Shown: piece by piece, positions 12,526 through 27,400 of the stretch
Layout of the letters: every line of letters starts with the position of its first letter
How positions within the stretch are numbered: position 1 is the stretch's first letter
Source of the DNA: Bugulina stolonifera
Lineage: Eukaryota > Bryozoa > Gymnolaemata > Cheilostomatida > Bugulidae
Assembly (NCBI GenBank): GCA_935421135.1
Contig: OW285192.1
Coordinates: 2,833,501-2,897,500, forward strand
Reading direction: 5' to 3'
DNA length: 64,000 bases
Position numbers and translations under genes: made by a program
Notes under the pieces: generated by a model
Seen by the model: the letters and a program-made list of their open reading frames with translations, nothing else
Database searches by the model: none
What the model was told of the DNA's origin: nothing

Positions 12526-15500
12526 AGTGACTATGCTAACGGGCAACCTTTTGAAGCAGTTGCTTTATTTAGTATTAAGCGGGTCCCTTTTGGGGAGGTG
12601 GGTTGAACTTGGAAGTACTGTAATTCCAAGTCAACCCATGGGAGAGCCGAAGAACGGCGGTGCCAATCTAACTTCTGTACTCTCCCAGGTGTCAACAATC
12701 AGTATATAGATGTCATACTGACAAATAATTGTGTCAAGAATCTGATATCATACTGATGTGACTGGTAGACCTAAGAAAAATGATGACATCATCTAGGGAA
12801 ATGCAAGACCATTTCGAATGGGTGCAACATGACATAATATTTGACGTAAATGCCACTCAGATGGCTGCTGACAGCTCAGGGTACTGTGGAAGTACCTAAC
12901 CTTCACTTATAAGCTAGAATTAAACCATGACATTGAAAACTGCAGTTTCACAGCTGCCAACCACCGGCTGTAAAATTCTCAACAAATTTCAGGAAGCGAC
13001 AAAAAGTTCGCCAAAATTTAAAATGGAGTAGAATCGTCTGCCGCTATATGGATCACATCACAAGCACAATGTAACATGATTATCAATGTGATGGCAGAGA
13101 GAAAAGGTGCATGAACATTGATGGCTTGCTGCCGGCTCAATCTATTTTAGCGGCTGATTGGTAATATGATTTCTATTTGAATAACTACCACTTACCGAGT
13201 AACCAGGGCAACGATAGTATACGTAATCCAGCACCACAGATTAGGTGAAGGCGTGAAGGCAGTGACTATGCTAACAGGAAACCTTTTGAAGCAGTTGCTT
13301 TATTTAGTATTAAGCGGGTCCCCTTTGGGGAGGTGGGTTGAACTTGGAAGTACTGTAATTCCAAGTCAACCCATGGGAGAGCCGAAGAACGGCGGTGCCA
13401 ATCTAACTTCTGTACTCTCCCAGGTGTCAACAATCAGTATATAGATGTCATACTGACAAATAATTGTGTCAAGAATCTGATATCATACCGATGTGACTGA
13501 TAGACCTAAGAAAAATGATGACATCATCTAGGGAATTGCAAGACCATTTCGAATGGGTGCAACATGACATAATATTTGACGTAAATGCCACTCAGATGGC
13601 TGCTGACAACTCAGGGTACTGTGGAAGTACCTAACCTTCACTTATAAGCTGGAATTAAACCATGACATTGAAAACTGCAGTTTCACAGCTGCCAACCACC
13701 GGCTGTAAAATTCTCAACAAATTTCAGGAAGCGACAAAAAGTTCGCCAAAATTTAAAATGGAGTAGAGTCGTCTGCCGCTATTTGGATCACATCACAAGC
13801 ACAATGTAACATGATTATCAATGTGATGGCAGAGAGAAAAGGTGCATGAACATTGATGGCTTGCTGCCGGCTCAATCTAGTTTAGCAGCTCATTGGTAAA
13901 ATGATTTCTATTTGAATAACTACCACTTACCGAGTAACCAGGGCAACGATAGTATACGTAATCCAGCACCATAGATTAGGTGAAGGCGTGAAGGCAGTGA
14001 CTATGCTAACAGGAAACCTTTTGAAGCAGTTGCTTTATCTAGTATTAAGCGGGTCCCCTTTGGGGAGGTGGGTTGAACTTGGAAGTACTGTAAATCCAAG
14101 TCAACCCATGGGAGAGCCGAAGAACGGCGGTGCCAATCTAACTTCTGTACTCTCCCAGGTGTCAACAATCAGTATATAGATGTCACACTGACAAATAATT
14201 GTGTCAAGAATCTGATATCATACTGATGTGACTGATAGACCTAAGAGAAATGATGACATCATCTAGGGAAATGCAAGACCATTTCGAATGGGTGCACCAT
14301 GACATAATATTTGACGTAAATGCCACTCAGATGGCTGCTGACAACTCAGGGTACTGTGGAAGTACCTAACCTTCACTTATAAGCTGGAATTAAACCATGA
14401 CATTGAAATCTGCACTTTCAGAGTTGCCAACCAATGCCTTTAAAATTCTCACCAAATTTCAGGAAGCGACAAAAAGTTCGCCAAAATTTAAAATGGAGTA
14501 GAGTCGTCTGCCGCTATTTGGATCACATCACAAGCACAATGTAACATGATTATCAATGTGATGGCAGAGAGAAAAGGTGCATGAACATTGATGGCTTGCT
14601 GCCGGCTCAATCTATTTTAGCGGCTGATTGGTAATATGATTTCTATTTGAATAACTACCACTTACCGAGTAACCAGGGCAACGATAGTATTCGTAATCCA
14701 GCACCATAGATTAGGTGAAGGCGTGAAGGCTGTGACTATGCTAACAGGAAACCTTTTGAAGCAGTTGCTTTATTTAGTATTAACCGGGTCCCCTTTGGGG
14801 AGGTGGGTTGAACTTGGAAGTACTGCAAATCCAAGTCAACCCATGGGAGAGCCGAAGAACGGCGGTGCCAATCTAACTTCTGTACTCTACCAGGTGTCAA
14901 CAATCAGTATATAGATGTCACACTGACAAATGATTGTGTCAAGAATCTGATATCATACTGATGTGACTGATAGACCTAAGAAAAATGATGACATCATCTA
15001 GGGAAATGCAAGACCATTTCGAATGGGTGCAACATGACATAATATTTGACGTAAATGCCACTCAGATGGCTGCTGACAACTCAGGGTACTGTGGAAGTAC
15101 CTAACCTTCACTTATAAGCTGGAATTAAACCATGACATTGAAATCTGCACTTTCAGAGTTGCCAACCAATGCCTTTAAAATTCTCACCAAATTTCAGGAA
15201 GCGACAAAAAGTTCGCCAAAATTTAAAATGGAGTAGAGTCGTCTGCCGCTATGTGGATCACATCACAAGCACAATGTAACATGATTATCAATGTGATGGC
15301 AGAGAGAAAAGGTGCATGAACATTGATGGCTTGCTGCCGGCTCAATCTATTTTAGCGGCTCATTGGTAAAATGATGTCTATTTGAATAACTACCACTTAC
15401 CGAGTAACCAGGGCAACGATAGTATACGTAATCCAGCACCATAGATTAGGTGAAGGCGTGAAGGCAGTGACTATGCTAACGGGCAACCTTTTGAAGCAGT

Positions 15501-18388
15501 TGCTTTATTTAGTATTAAGCGGGTCCCTTTTGGGGAGGTGGGTTGAACTTGGAAGTACTGTAATTCCAAGTCAACCCATGGGAGAGCCGAAGAACGGCGG
15601 TGCCAATCTAACTTCTGTACTCTCCCAGGTGTCAACAATCAGTATATAGATGTCATACTGACAAATAATTGTGTCAAGAATCTGATATCATACTGATGTG
15701 AATGGTAGACCTAAGAAAAATGATGACATCATCTAGGGAAATGCAAGACCATTTCGAATGGGTGCAACATGACATAATATTTGACGTAAATGCCACTCAG
15801 ATGGCTGCTGACAGCTCAGGGTACTGTGGAAGTACCTAACCTTCACTTATAAGCTAGAATTAAACCATGACATTGAAAACTGCAGTTTCACAGCTGCCAA
15901 CCACCGGCTGTAAAATTCTCAACAAATTTCAGGAAGCGACAAAAAGTTCGCCAAAATTTAAAATGGAGTAGAATCGTCTGCCGCTATATGGATCACATCA
16001 CAAGCAAAATGTAACATGATTATCAATGTGATGGCAGAGAGAAAAGGTGCATGAACATTGATGGCTTGCTGCCGGCTCAATCTATTTTAGCGGCTGATTG
16101 GTAATATGATTTCTATTTGAATAACTACCACTTACCGAGTAACCAGGGCAACGATAGTATACGTAATCCAGCACCACAGATTAGGTGAAGGCGTGAAGGC
16201 AGTGACTATGCTAACAGGAAACCTTTTGAAGCAGTTGCTTTATTTAGTATTAAGCGGGTCCCCTTTGGGGAGGTGGGTTGAACTTGGAAGTACTGTAATT
16301 CCAAGTCAACCCATGGAGAGCCGAAGAACGGCGGTGCCAATCTAACTTCTGTACTCTCCCAGGTGTCAACAATCAGTATATAGATGTCATACTGACAAAT
16401 AATTGTGTCAAGAATCTGATATCATACCGATGTGACTGATAGACCTAAGAAAAATGATGACATCATCTAGGGAATTGCAAGACCATTTCGAATGGGTGCA
16501 ACATGACATAACATTTGACGTAAATGCCACTCAGATGGCTGCTGACAACTCAGGGTACTGTGGAAGTACCTAACCTTCACTTATAAGCTGGAATTAAACC
16601 ATGACATTGAAAACTGCAGTTTCACAGCTGCCAACCACCGGCTGTAAAATTCTCAACAAATTTCAGGAAGCGACAAAAAGTTCGCCAAAATTTAAAATGG
16701 AGTAGAGTCGTCTGCCGCTATTTGGATCACATCACAAGCACAATGTAACATGATTATCAATGTGATGGCAGAGAGAAAAGGTGCATGAACATTGATGGCT
16801 TGCTGCCGGCTCAATCTAGTTTAGCAGCTCATTGGTAAAATGATTTCTATTTGAATAACTACCACTTACCGAGTAACCAGGGCAACGATAGTATACGTAA
16901 TCCAGCACCATAGATTAGGTGAAGGCGTGAAGGCAGTGACTATGCTAACAGGAAACCTTTTGAAGCAGTTGCTTTATCTAGTATTAAGCGGGTCCCCTTT
17001 GGGGAGGTGGGTTGAACTTGGAAGTACTGTAAATCCAAGTCAACCCATGGGAGAGCCGAAGAACGGCGGTGCCAATCTAACTTCTGTACTCTCCCAGGTG
17101 TCAACAATCAGTATATAGATGTCACACTGACAAATAATTGTGTCAAGAATCTGATATCATACTGATGTGACTGATAGACCTAAGAGAAATGATGACATCA
17201 TCTAGGGAAATGCAAGACCATTTCGAATGGGTGCACCATGACATAATATTTGACGTAAATGCCACTCAGATGGCTGCTGACAACTCAGGGTACTGTGGAA
17301 GTACCTAACCTTCACTTATAAGCTGGAATTAAACCATGACATTGAAATCTGCACTTTCAGAGTTGCCAACCAATGCCTTTAAAATTCTCACCAAATTTCA
17401 GGAAGCGACAAAAAGTTCGCCAAAATTTAAAATGGAGTAGAGTCGTCTGCCGCTATTTGGATCACATCACAAGCACAATGTAACATGATTATCAATGTGA
17501 TGGCAGAGAGAAAAGGTGCATGAACATTGATGGCTTGCTGCCGGCTCAATCTATTTTAGCGGCTGATTGGTAATATGATTTCTATTTGAATAACTACCAC
17601 TTACCGAGTAACCAGGGCAACGATAGTATTCGTAATCCAGCACCATAGATTAGGTGAAGGCGTGAAGGCTGTGACTATGCTAACAGGAAACCTTTTGAAG
17701 CAGTTGCTTTATTTAGTATTAACCGGGTCCCCTTTGGGGAGGTGGGTTGAACTTGGAAGTACTGCAAATCCAAGTCAACCCATGGGAGAGCCGAAGAACG
17801 GCGGTGCCAATCTAACTTCTGTACTCTACCAGGTGTCAACAATCAGTATATAGATGTCACACTGACAAATGATTGTGTCAAGAATCTGATATCATACTGA
17901 TGTGACTGATAGACCTAAGAAAAATGATGACATCATCTAGGGAAATGCAAGACCATTTCGAATGGGTGCAACATGACATAATATTTGACGTAAATGCCAC
18001 TCAGATGGCTGCTGACAACTCAGGGTACTGTGGAAGTACCTAACCTTCACTTATAAGCTGGAATTAAACCATGACATTGAAATCTGCACTTTCAGAGTTG
18101 CCAACCAATGCCTTTAAAATTCTCACCAAATTTCAGGAAGGGACAAAAAGTTCGCCAAAATTTAAAATGGAGTAGAGTCGTCTGCCGCTATATGGATCAC
18201 ATCACAAGCACAATGTAACATGATTATCAATGTGATGGCAGAGAGAAAAGGTGCATGAACATTGATGGCTTGCTGCCGGCTCAATCTATTTTAGCGGCTC
18301 ATTGGTAAAATGATGTCTATTTGAATAACTACCACTTACCGAGTAACCAGGGCAACGATAGTATACGTAATCCAGCACCATAGATTAG

Positions 18389-18412
18389 GTGAAGGCGTGA
18401 AGGCGTGAAGGC
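18389..18412 (+). repeat. Expanded GTGAAGGC octamer (three copies)
   Basis: This third occurrence precedes the monomer at 18405. It and the copy at 8819 sit in segments that match over several monomers, so one is probably a duplicate of the other rather than an independent slip. Confidence 0.95.
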
Positions 18413-21400
18413 AGTGACTATGCTAACGGGCAACCTTTTAAAGCAGTTGCTTTATTTAGTATTAAGCGGGTCCCTTTTGGGGAGGTGGGTTGAACTTGGA
18501 AGTACTGTAATTCCAAGTCAACCCATGGGAGAGCCGAAGAACGGCGGTGCCAATCTAACTTCTGTACTCTCCCAGGTGTCAACAATCAGTATATAGATGT
18601 CATACTGACAAATAATTGTGTCAAGAATCTGATATCATACTGATGTGAATGGTAGACCTAAGAAAAATGATGACATCATCTAGGGAAATGCAAGACCATT
18701 TCGAATGGGTGCAACATGACATAATATTTGACGTAAATGCCACTCAGATGGCTGCTGACAGCTCAGGGTACTGTGGAAGTACCTAACCTTCACTTATAAG
18801 CTAGAATTAAACCATGACATTGAAAACTGCAGTTTCACAGCTGCCAACCACCAGCTGTAAAATTCTCAACAAATTTCAGGAAGCGACAAAAAGTTCGCCA
18901 AAATTTAAAATGGAGTAGAATCGTCTGCCGCTATATGGATCACATCACAAGCACAATGTAACATGATTATCAATGTGATGGCAGAGAGAAAAGGTGCATG
19001 AACATTGATGGCTTGCTGCCGGCTCAATCTATTTTAGCGGCTGATTGGTAATATGATTTCTATTTGAATAACTACCACTTACCGAGTAACCAGGGCAACG
19101 ATAGTATTCGTAATCCAGCACCATAGATTAGGTGAAGGCGTGAAGGCAGTGACTATGCTAACAGGAAACCTTTTGAAGCAGTTGCTTTATTTAGTATTAA
19201 CCGGGTCCCCTTTGGGGAGGTGGGTTGAACTTGGAAGTACTGCAAATCCAAGTCAACCCATGGGAGAGCCGAAGAACGGCGGTGCCAATCTAACTTCTGT
19301 ACTCTACCAGGTGTCAACAATCAGTATATAGATGTCACACTGACAAATGATTGTGTCAAGAATCTGATATCATACTGATGTGACTGATAGACCTAAGAAA
19401 AATGATGACATCATCTAGGGAAATGCAAGACCATTTCGAATGGGTGCAACATGACATAATATTTGACGTAAATGCCACTCAGATGGCTGCTGACAACTCA
19501 GGGTACTGTGGAAGTACCTAACCTTCACTTATAAGCTGGAATTAAACCATGACATTGAAAACTGCAGTTTCACAGCTGCCAACCACCGGCTGTAAAATTC
19601 TCAACAAATTTCAGGAAGAGACAAAAAGTTCGCCAAAATTTAAAATGGAGTAGAGTCGTCTGCCGCTATTTGGATCACATCACAAGCACAATGTAACATG
19701 ATTATCAATGTGATGGCAGAGAGAAAAGGTGCATGAACATTGATGACTTGCTGCCGGCTCAATCTATTTTAGCGGCTCATTGGTAAAATGATTTCTATTT
19801 GAATAACTACCACTTACCGAGTAACCAGGGCAACGATAGTATACGTAATCCAGCACCACAGATTAGGTGAAGGCGTGAAGGCAGTGACTATGCTAACAGG
19901 AAACCTTTTGAAGCAGTTGCTTTATTTAGTATTAAGCGGGTCCCCTTTGGGGAGGTGGGTTGAACTTGGAAGTACTGTAATTCCAAGTCAACCCATGGGA
20001 GAGCCGAAGAACGGCGGTGCCAATCTAACTTCTGTACTCTCCCAGGTGTCAACAATCAGTATATAGATGTCATACTGACAAATAATTGTGTCAAGAATCT
20101 GATATCATACCGATGTGACTGATAGACCTAAGAAAAATGATGACATCATCTAGGGAATTGCAAGACCATTTCGAATGGGTGCAACATGACATAATATTTG
20201 ACGTAAATGCCACTCAGATGGCTGCTGACAACTCAGGGTACTGTGGAAGTACCTAACCTTCACTTATAAGCTGGAATTAAACCATGACATTGAAAACTGC
20301 AGTTTCACAGCTGCCAACCACCGGCTGTAAAATTCTCAACAAATTTCAGGAAGCGACAAAAAGTTCGCCAAAATTTAAAATGGAGTAGAGTCGTCTGCCG
20401 CTATTTGGATCACATCACAAGCACAATGTAACATGATTATCAATGTGATGGCAGAGAGAAAAGGTGCATGAACATTGATGGCTTGCTGCCGGCTCAATCT
20501 ATTTTAGCGGCTCATTGGTAAAATGATTTCTATTTGAATAACTACCACTTACCGAGTAACCAGGGCAACGATAGTATACGTAATCCAGCACCACAGATTA
20601 GGTGAAGGCGTGAAGGCAGTGACTATGCTAACAGGAAACCTTTTGAAGCAGTTGCTTTATTTAGTATTAAGCGGGTCCCCTTTGGGGAGGTGGGTTGAAC
20701 TTGGAAGTACTGTAATTCCAAGTCAACCCATGGGAGAGCCGAAGAACGGCGGTGCCAATCTAACTTCTGTACTCTCCCAGGTGTCAACAATCAGTATATA
20801 GATGTCATACTGACAAATAATTGTGTCAAGAATCTGATATCATACCGATGTGACTGATTGACCTAAGAAAAATGATGACATCATCTAGGGAATTGCAAGA
20901 CCATTTCGAATGGGTGCAACATGACATAATATTTGACGTAAATGCCACTCAGATGGCTGCTGACAACTCAGGGTACTGTGGAAGTACCTAACCTTCACTT
21001 ATAACCTGGAATTAAACCATGACATTGAAAACTGCAGTTTCATAGCTGTCAACCACCGGCTGTAAAATTCTCAACAAATTTCAGGAAGCGACAAAAAGTT
21101 CGCCAAAATTTAAAATGGAGTAGAGTCGTCTGCCGCTATTTGGATCACATCACAAGCACAATGTAACATGATTATCAATGTGATGGCAGAGAGAAAAGGT
21201 GCATGAACATTGATGGCTTGCTGCCGGCTCAATCTATTTTAGCGGCTCATTGGTAAAATGATTTCTATTTGAATAACTGCCACTTACCGAGTAACCAGGG
21301 CAACGATAGTATACGTAATCCAGCACCATAGATTAGGTGAAGGCGTGAAGGCAGTGACTATGCTAACGGGCAACCTTTTGAAGCAGTTGCTTTATCTAGT

Positions 21401-24400
21401 ATTAAGCGGGTCCCCTTTGGGGAGGTGGGTTGAACTTGGAAGTACTGTAAATCCAAGTCAACCCATGGGAGAGCCGAAGAACGGCGGTGCCAATCTAACT
21501 TCTGTACTCTCCCAGGTGTCAACAATCAGTATATAGATGTCACACTGACAAATAATTGTGTCAAGAATCTGATATCATACTGATGTGACTGATAGACCTA
21601 AGAGAAATGATGACATCATCTAGGGAAATGCAAGACCATTTCGAATGGGTGCAACATGACATAATATTTGACGTAAATGCCACTCAGATGGCTGCTGACA
21701 ACTCAGGGTACTGTGGAAGTACCTAACCTTCACTTATAAGCTGGAATTAAACCATGACATTGAAATCTGCACTTTCAGAGTTGCCAACCAATGCCTTTAA
21801 AATTCTCACCAAATTTCAGGAAGCGACAAAAAGTTCGCCAAAATTTAAAATGGAGTAGAGTCGTCTGCCGCTATATGGATCACATCACAAGCACAATGTA
21901 ACATGATTATCAATGTGATGGCAGAGAGAAAAGGTGCATGAACATTGATGGCTTGCTGCCGGCTCAATCTATTTTAGCGGCTCATTGGTAAAATGATTTC
22001 TATTTGAATAACTGCCACTTACCGAGTAACCAGGGCAACGATAGTATACGTAATCCAGCACCATAGATTAGGTGAAGGCGTGAAGGCAGTGACTATGCTA
22101 ACGGGCAACCTTTTGAAGCAGTTGCTTTATTTAGTATTAAGCGGGTCCCTTTTGGGGAGGTGGGTTGAACTTGGAAGTACTGTAATTCCAAGTCAACCCA
22201 TGGGAGAGCCGAAGAACGGCGGTGCCAATCTAACTTCTGTAGTCTCCCAGGTGTCAACATTCAGTATATAGATGTCATACTGACAAATAATTGTGTCAAG
22301 AATCTGATATCATACTGATGTGACTGGTAGACCTAAGAAAAATGATGACATCATCTAGGGAAATGCAAGACCATTTCGAATGGGTGCAACATGACATAAT
22401 ATTTGACGTAAATGCCACTCAGATGGCTGCTGACAGCTCAGGGTACTGTGGAAGTACCTAACCTTCACTTATAAGCTAGAATTAAACCATGACATTGAAA
22501 ACTGCAGTTTCACAGCTGCCAACCACCGGCTGTAAAATTCTCAACAAATTTCAGGAAGCGACAAAAAGTTCGCCAAAATTTAAAATGGAGTAGAGTCGTC
22601 TGCCGCTATTTGGATCACATCACAAGCACAATGTAACATGATTATCAATGTGATGGCAGAGAGAAAAGGTGCATGAACATTGATGGCTTGCTGCCGGCTC
22701 AATCTATTTTAGCGGCTCATTGGTAAAATGATTTCTATTTGAATAACTGCCACTTACCGAGTAACCAGGGCAACGATAGTATACGTAATCCAGCACCATA
22801 GATTAGGTGAAGGCGTGAAGGCAGTGACTATGCTAACGGGCAACCTTTTGAAGCAGTTGCTTTATCTAGTATTAAGCGGGTCCCCTTTGGGGAGGTGGGT
22901 TGAACTTGGAAGTACTGTAAATCCAAGTCAACCCATGGGAGAGCCGAAGAACGGCGGTGCCAATCTAACTTCTGTACTCTCCCAGGTGTCAACAATCAGT
23001 ATATAGATGTCACACTGACAAATAATTGTGTCAAGAATCTGATATCATACTGATGTGACTGATAGACCTAAGAGAAATGATGACATCATCTAGGGAAATG
23101 CAAGACCATTTCGAATGGGTGCAACATGACATAATATTTGACGTAAATGCCACTCAGATGGCTGCTGACAACTCAGGGTACTGTGGAAGTACCTAACCTT
23201 CACTTATAACCTGGAATTAAACCATGACATTGAAAACTGCAGTTTCATAGCTGTCAACCACCGGCTGTAAAATTCTCAACAAATTTCAGGAAGCGACAAA
23301 AAGTTCGCCAAAATTTAAAATGGAGTAGAGTCGTCTGCCGCTATTTGGATCACATCACAAGCACAATGTAACATGATTATCAATGTGATGGCAGAGAGAA
23401 AAGGTGCATGAACATTGATGGCTTGCTGCCGGCTCAATCTATTTTAGCGGCTCATTGGTAAAATGATTTCTATTTGAATAACTGCCACTTACCGAGTAAC
23501 CAGGGCAACGATAGTATACGTAATCCAGCACCATAGATTAGGTGAAGGCGTGAAGGCAGTGACTATGCTAACGGGCAACCTTTTGAAGCAGTTGCTTTAT
23601 TTAGTATTAAGCGGGTCCCTTTTGGGGAGGTGGGTTGAACTTGGAAGTACTGTAATTCCAAGTCAACCCATGGGAGAGCCGAAGAACGGCGGTGCCAATC
23701 TAACTTCTGTAGTCTCCCAGGTGTCAACATTCAGTATATAGATGTCATACTGACAAATAATTGTGTCAAGAATCTGATATCATACTGATGTGACTGGTAG
23801 ACCTAAGAAAAATGATGACATCATCTAGGGAAATGCAAGACCATTTCGAATGGGTGCAACATGACATAATATTTGACGTAAATGCCACTCAGATGGCTGC
23901 TGACAGCTCAGGGTACTGTGGAAGTACCTAACCTTCACTTATAAGCTAGAATTAAACCATGACATTGAAAACTGCAGTTTCACAGCTGCCAACCACCGGC
24001 TGTAAAATTCTCAACAAATTTCAGGAAGCGACAAAAAGTTCGCCAAAATTTAAAATGGAGTAGAGTCGTCTGCCGCTATTTGGATCACATCACAAGCACA
24101 ATGTAACATGATTATCAATGTGATGGCAGAGAGAAAAGGTGCATGAACATTGATGGCTTGCTGCCGGCTCAATCTATTTTAGCGGCTCATTGGTAAAATG
24201 ATTTCTATTTGAATAACTGCCACTTACCGAGTAACCAGGGCAACGATAGTATACGTAATCCAGCACCATAGATTAGGTGAAGGCGTGAAGGCAGTGACTA
24301 TGCTAACGGGCAACCTTTTGAAGCAGTTGCTTTATCTAGTATTAAGCGGGTCCCCTTTGGGGAGGTGGGTTGAACTTGGAAGTACTGTAAATCCAAGTCA

Positions 24401-27400
24401 ACCCATGGGAGAGCCGAAGAACGGCGGTGCCAATCTAACTTCTGTACTCTCCCAGGTGTCAACAATCAGTATATAGATGTCACACTGACAAATAATTGTG
24501 TCAAGAATCTGATATCATACTGATGTGACTGATAGACCTAAGAGAAATGATGACATCATCTAGGGAAATGCAAGACCATTTCGAATGGGTGCAACATGAC
24601 ATAATATTTGACGTAAATGCCACTCAGATGGCTGCTGACAACTCAGGGTACTGTGGAAGTACCTAACCTTCACTTATAACCTGGAATTAAACCATGACAT
24701 TGAAAACTGCAGTTTCATAGCTGTCAACCACCGGCTGTAAAATTCTCAACAAATTTCAGGAAGCGACAAAAAGTTCGCCAAAATTTAAAATGGAGTAGAG
24801 TCGTCTGCCGCTATTTGGATCACATCACAAGCACAATGTAACATGATTATCAATGTGATGGCAGAGAGAAAAGGTGCATGAACATTGATGGCTTGCTGCC
24901 GGCTCAATCTATTTTAGCGGCTCATTGGTAAAATGATTTCTATTTGAATAACTGCCACTTACCGAGTAACCAGGGCAACGATAGTATACGTAATCCAGCA
25001 CCATAGATTAGGTGAAGGCGTGAAGGCAGTGACTATGCTAACGGGCAACCTTTTGAAGCAGTTGCTTTATCTAGTATTAAGCGGGTCCCCTTTGGGGAGG
25101 TGGGTTGAACTTGGAAGTACTGTAAATCCAAGTCAACCCATGGGAGAGCCGAAGAACGGCGGTGCCAATCTAACTTCTGTACTCTCCCAGGTGTCAACAA
25201 TCAGTATATAGATGTCACACTGACAAATAATTGTGTCAAGAATCTGATATCATACTGATGTGACTGATAGACCTAAGAGAAATGATGACATCATCTAGGG
25301 AAATGCAAGACCATTTCGAATGGGTGCAACATGACATAATATTTGACGTAAATGCCACTCAGATGGCTGCTGACAACTCAGGGTACTGTGGAAATACCTA
25401 ACCTTCACTTATAAGCTGGAATTAAACCATGACATTGAAATCTGCACTTTCAGAGTTGCCAACCAATGCCTTTAAAATTCTCACCAAATTTCAGGAAGCG
25501 ACAAAAAGTTCGCCAAAATTTAAAATGGAGTAGAGTCGTCTGCCGCTATATGGATCACATCACAAGCACAATGTAACATGATTATCAATGTGATGGCAGA
25601 GAGAAAAGGTGCATGAACATTGATGGCTTGCTGCCGGCTCAATCTATTTTAGCGGCTCATTGGTAAAATGATTTCTATTTGAATAACTGCCACTTACCGA
25701 GTAACCAGGGCAACGATAGTATACGTAATCCAGCACCATAGATTAGGTGAAGGCGTGAAGGCAGTGACTATGCTAACGGGCAACCTTTTGAAGCAGTTGC
25801 TTTATTTAGTATTAAGCGGGTCCCTTTTGGGGAGGTGGGTTGAACTTGGAAGTACTGTAATTCCAAGTCAACCCATGGGAGAGCCGAAGAACGGCGGTGC
25901 CAATCTAACTTCTGTAGTCTCCCAGGTGTCAACATTCAGTATATAGATGTCATACTGACAAATAATTGTGTCAAGAATCTGATATCATACTGATGTGACT
26001 GGTAGACCTAAGAAAAATGATGACATCATCTAGGGAAATGCAAGACCATTTCGAATGGGTGCAACATGACATAATATTTGACGTAAATGCCACTCAGATG
26101 GCTGCTGACAGCTCAGGGTACTGTGGAAGTACCTAACCTTCACTTATAAGCTAGAATTAAACCATGACATTGAAAACTGCAGTTTCACAGCTGCCAACCA
26201 CCGGCTGTAAAATTCTCAACAAATTTCAGGAAGCGACAAAAAGTTCGCCAAAATTTAAAATGGAGTAGAGTCGTCTGCCGCTATTTGGATCACATCACAA
26301 GCACAATGTAACATGATTATCAATGTGATGGCAGAGAGAAAAGGTGCATGAACATTGATGGCTTGCTGCCGGCTCAATCTATTTTAGCGGCTCATTGGTA
26401 AAATGATTTCTATTTGAATAACTGCCACTTACCGAGTAACCAGGGCAACGATAGTATACGTAATCCAGCACCATAGATTAGGTGAAGGCGTGAAGGCAGT
26501 GACTATGCTAACGGGCAACCTTTTGAAGCAGTTGCTTTATCTAGTATTAAGCGGGTCCCCTTTGGGGAGGTGGGTTGAACTTGGAAGTACTGTAAATCCA
26601 AGTCAACCCATGGGAGAGCCGAAGAACGGCGGTGCCAATCTAACTTCTGTACTCTCCCAGGTGTCAACAATCAGTATATAGATGTCACACTGACAAATAA
26701 TTGTGTCAAGAATCTGATATCATACTGATGTGACTGATAGACCTAAGAGAAATGATGACATCATCTAGGGAAATGCAAGACCATTTCGAATGGGTGCAAC
26801 ATGACATAATATTTGACGTAAATGCCACTCAGATGGCTGCTGACAACTCAGGGTACTGTGGAAATACCTAACCTTCACTTATAAGCTGGAATTAAACCAT
26901 GACATTGAAATCTGCACTTTCAGAGTTGCCAACCAATGCCTTTAAAATTCTCACCAAATTTCAGGAAGCGACAAAAAGTTCGCCAAAATTTAAAATGGAG
27001 TAGAGTCGTCTGCCGCTATATGGATCACATCACAAGCACAATGTAACATGATTATCAATGTGATGGCAGAGAGAAAAGGTGCATGAACATTGATGGCTTG
27101 CTGCCGGCTCAATCTATTTTAGCGGCTCATTGGTAAAATGATTTCTATTTGAATAACTGCCACTTACCGAGTAACCAGGGCAACGATAGTATACGTAATC
27201 CAGCACCATAGATTAGGTGAAGGCGTGAAGGCAGTGACTATGCTAACGGGCAACCTTTTGAAGCAGTTGCTTTATTTAGTATTAAGCGGGTCCCTTTTGG
27301 GGAGGTGGGTTGAACTTGGAAGTACTGTAATTCCAAGTCAACCCATGGGAGAGCCGAAGAACGGCGGTGCCAATCTAACTTCTGTAGTCTCCCAGGTGTC

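Larger units (their letters stand above)
8092..22079. repeat. Satellite block B: mainly 4-monomer higher-order repeat
   Basis: Monomers start at 8092, 8835, 9570, 10305, 11040, 11775, 12518, 13253, 13988, 14723, 15458, 16193, 16927, 17662, 18405, 19140, 19875, 20610 and 21345. Around 11775-17661 a four-type cycle is clear: AACCGGGTCC type, TCCCTTTT type, TCCCC/ATTCC type, TCCCC/AAATCC type. The cycle length is about 2940 bp, varying by the 8-bp insertions and a 1-bp deletion. The order at 8092-11039 (monomers 12-15) reappears at 17662-20609 (monomers 25-28), so a larger 13-monomer duplication is laid over the 4-mer. Monomer 16193 has lost one G in the ATGGGAGAGCC stretch (about 16315). Confidence 0.88.
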
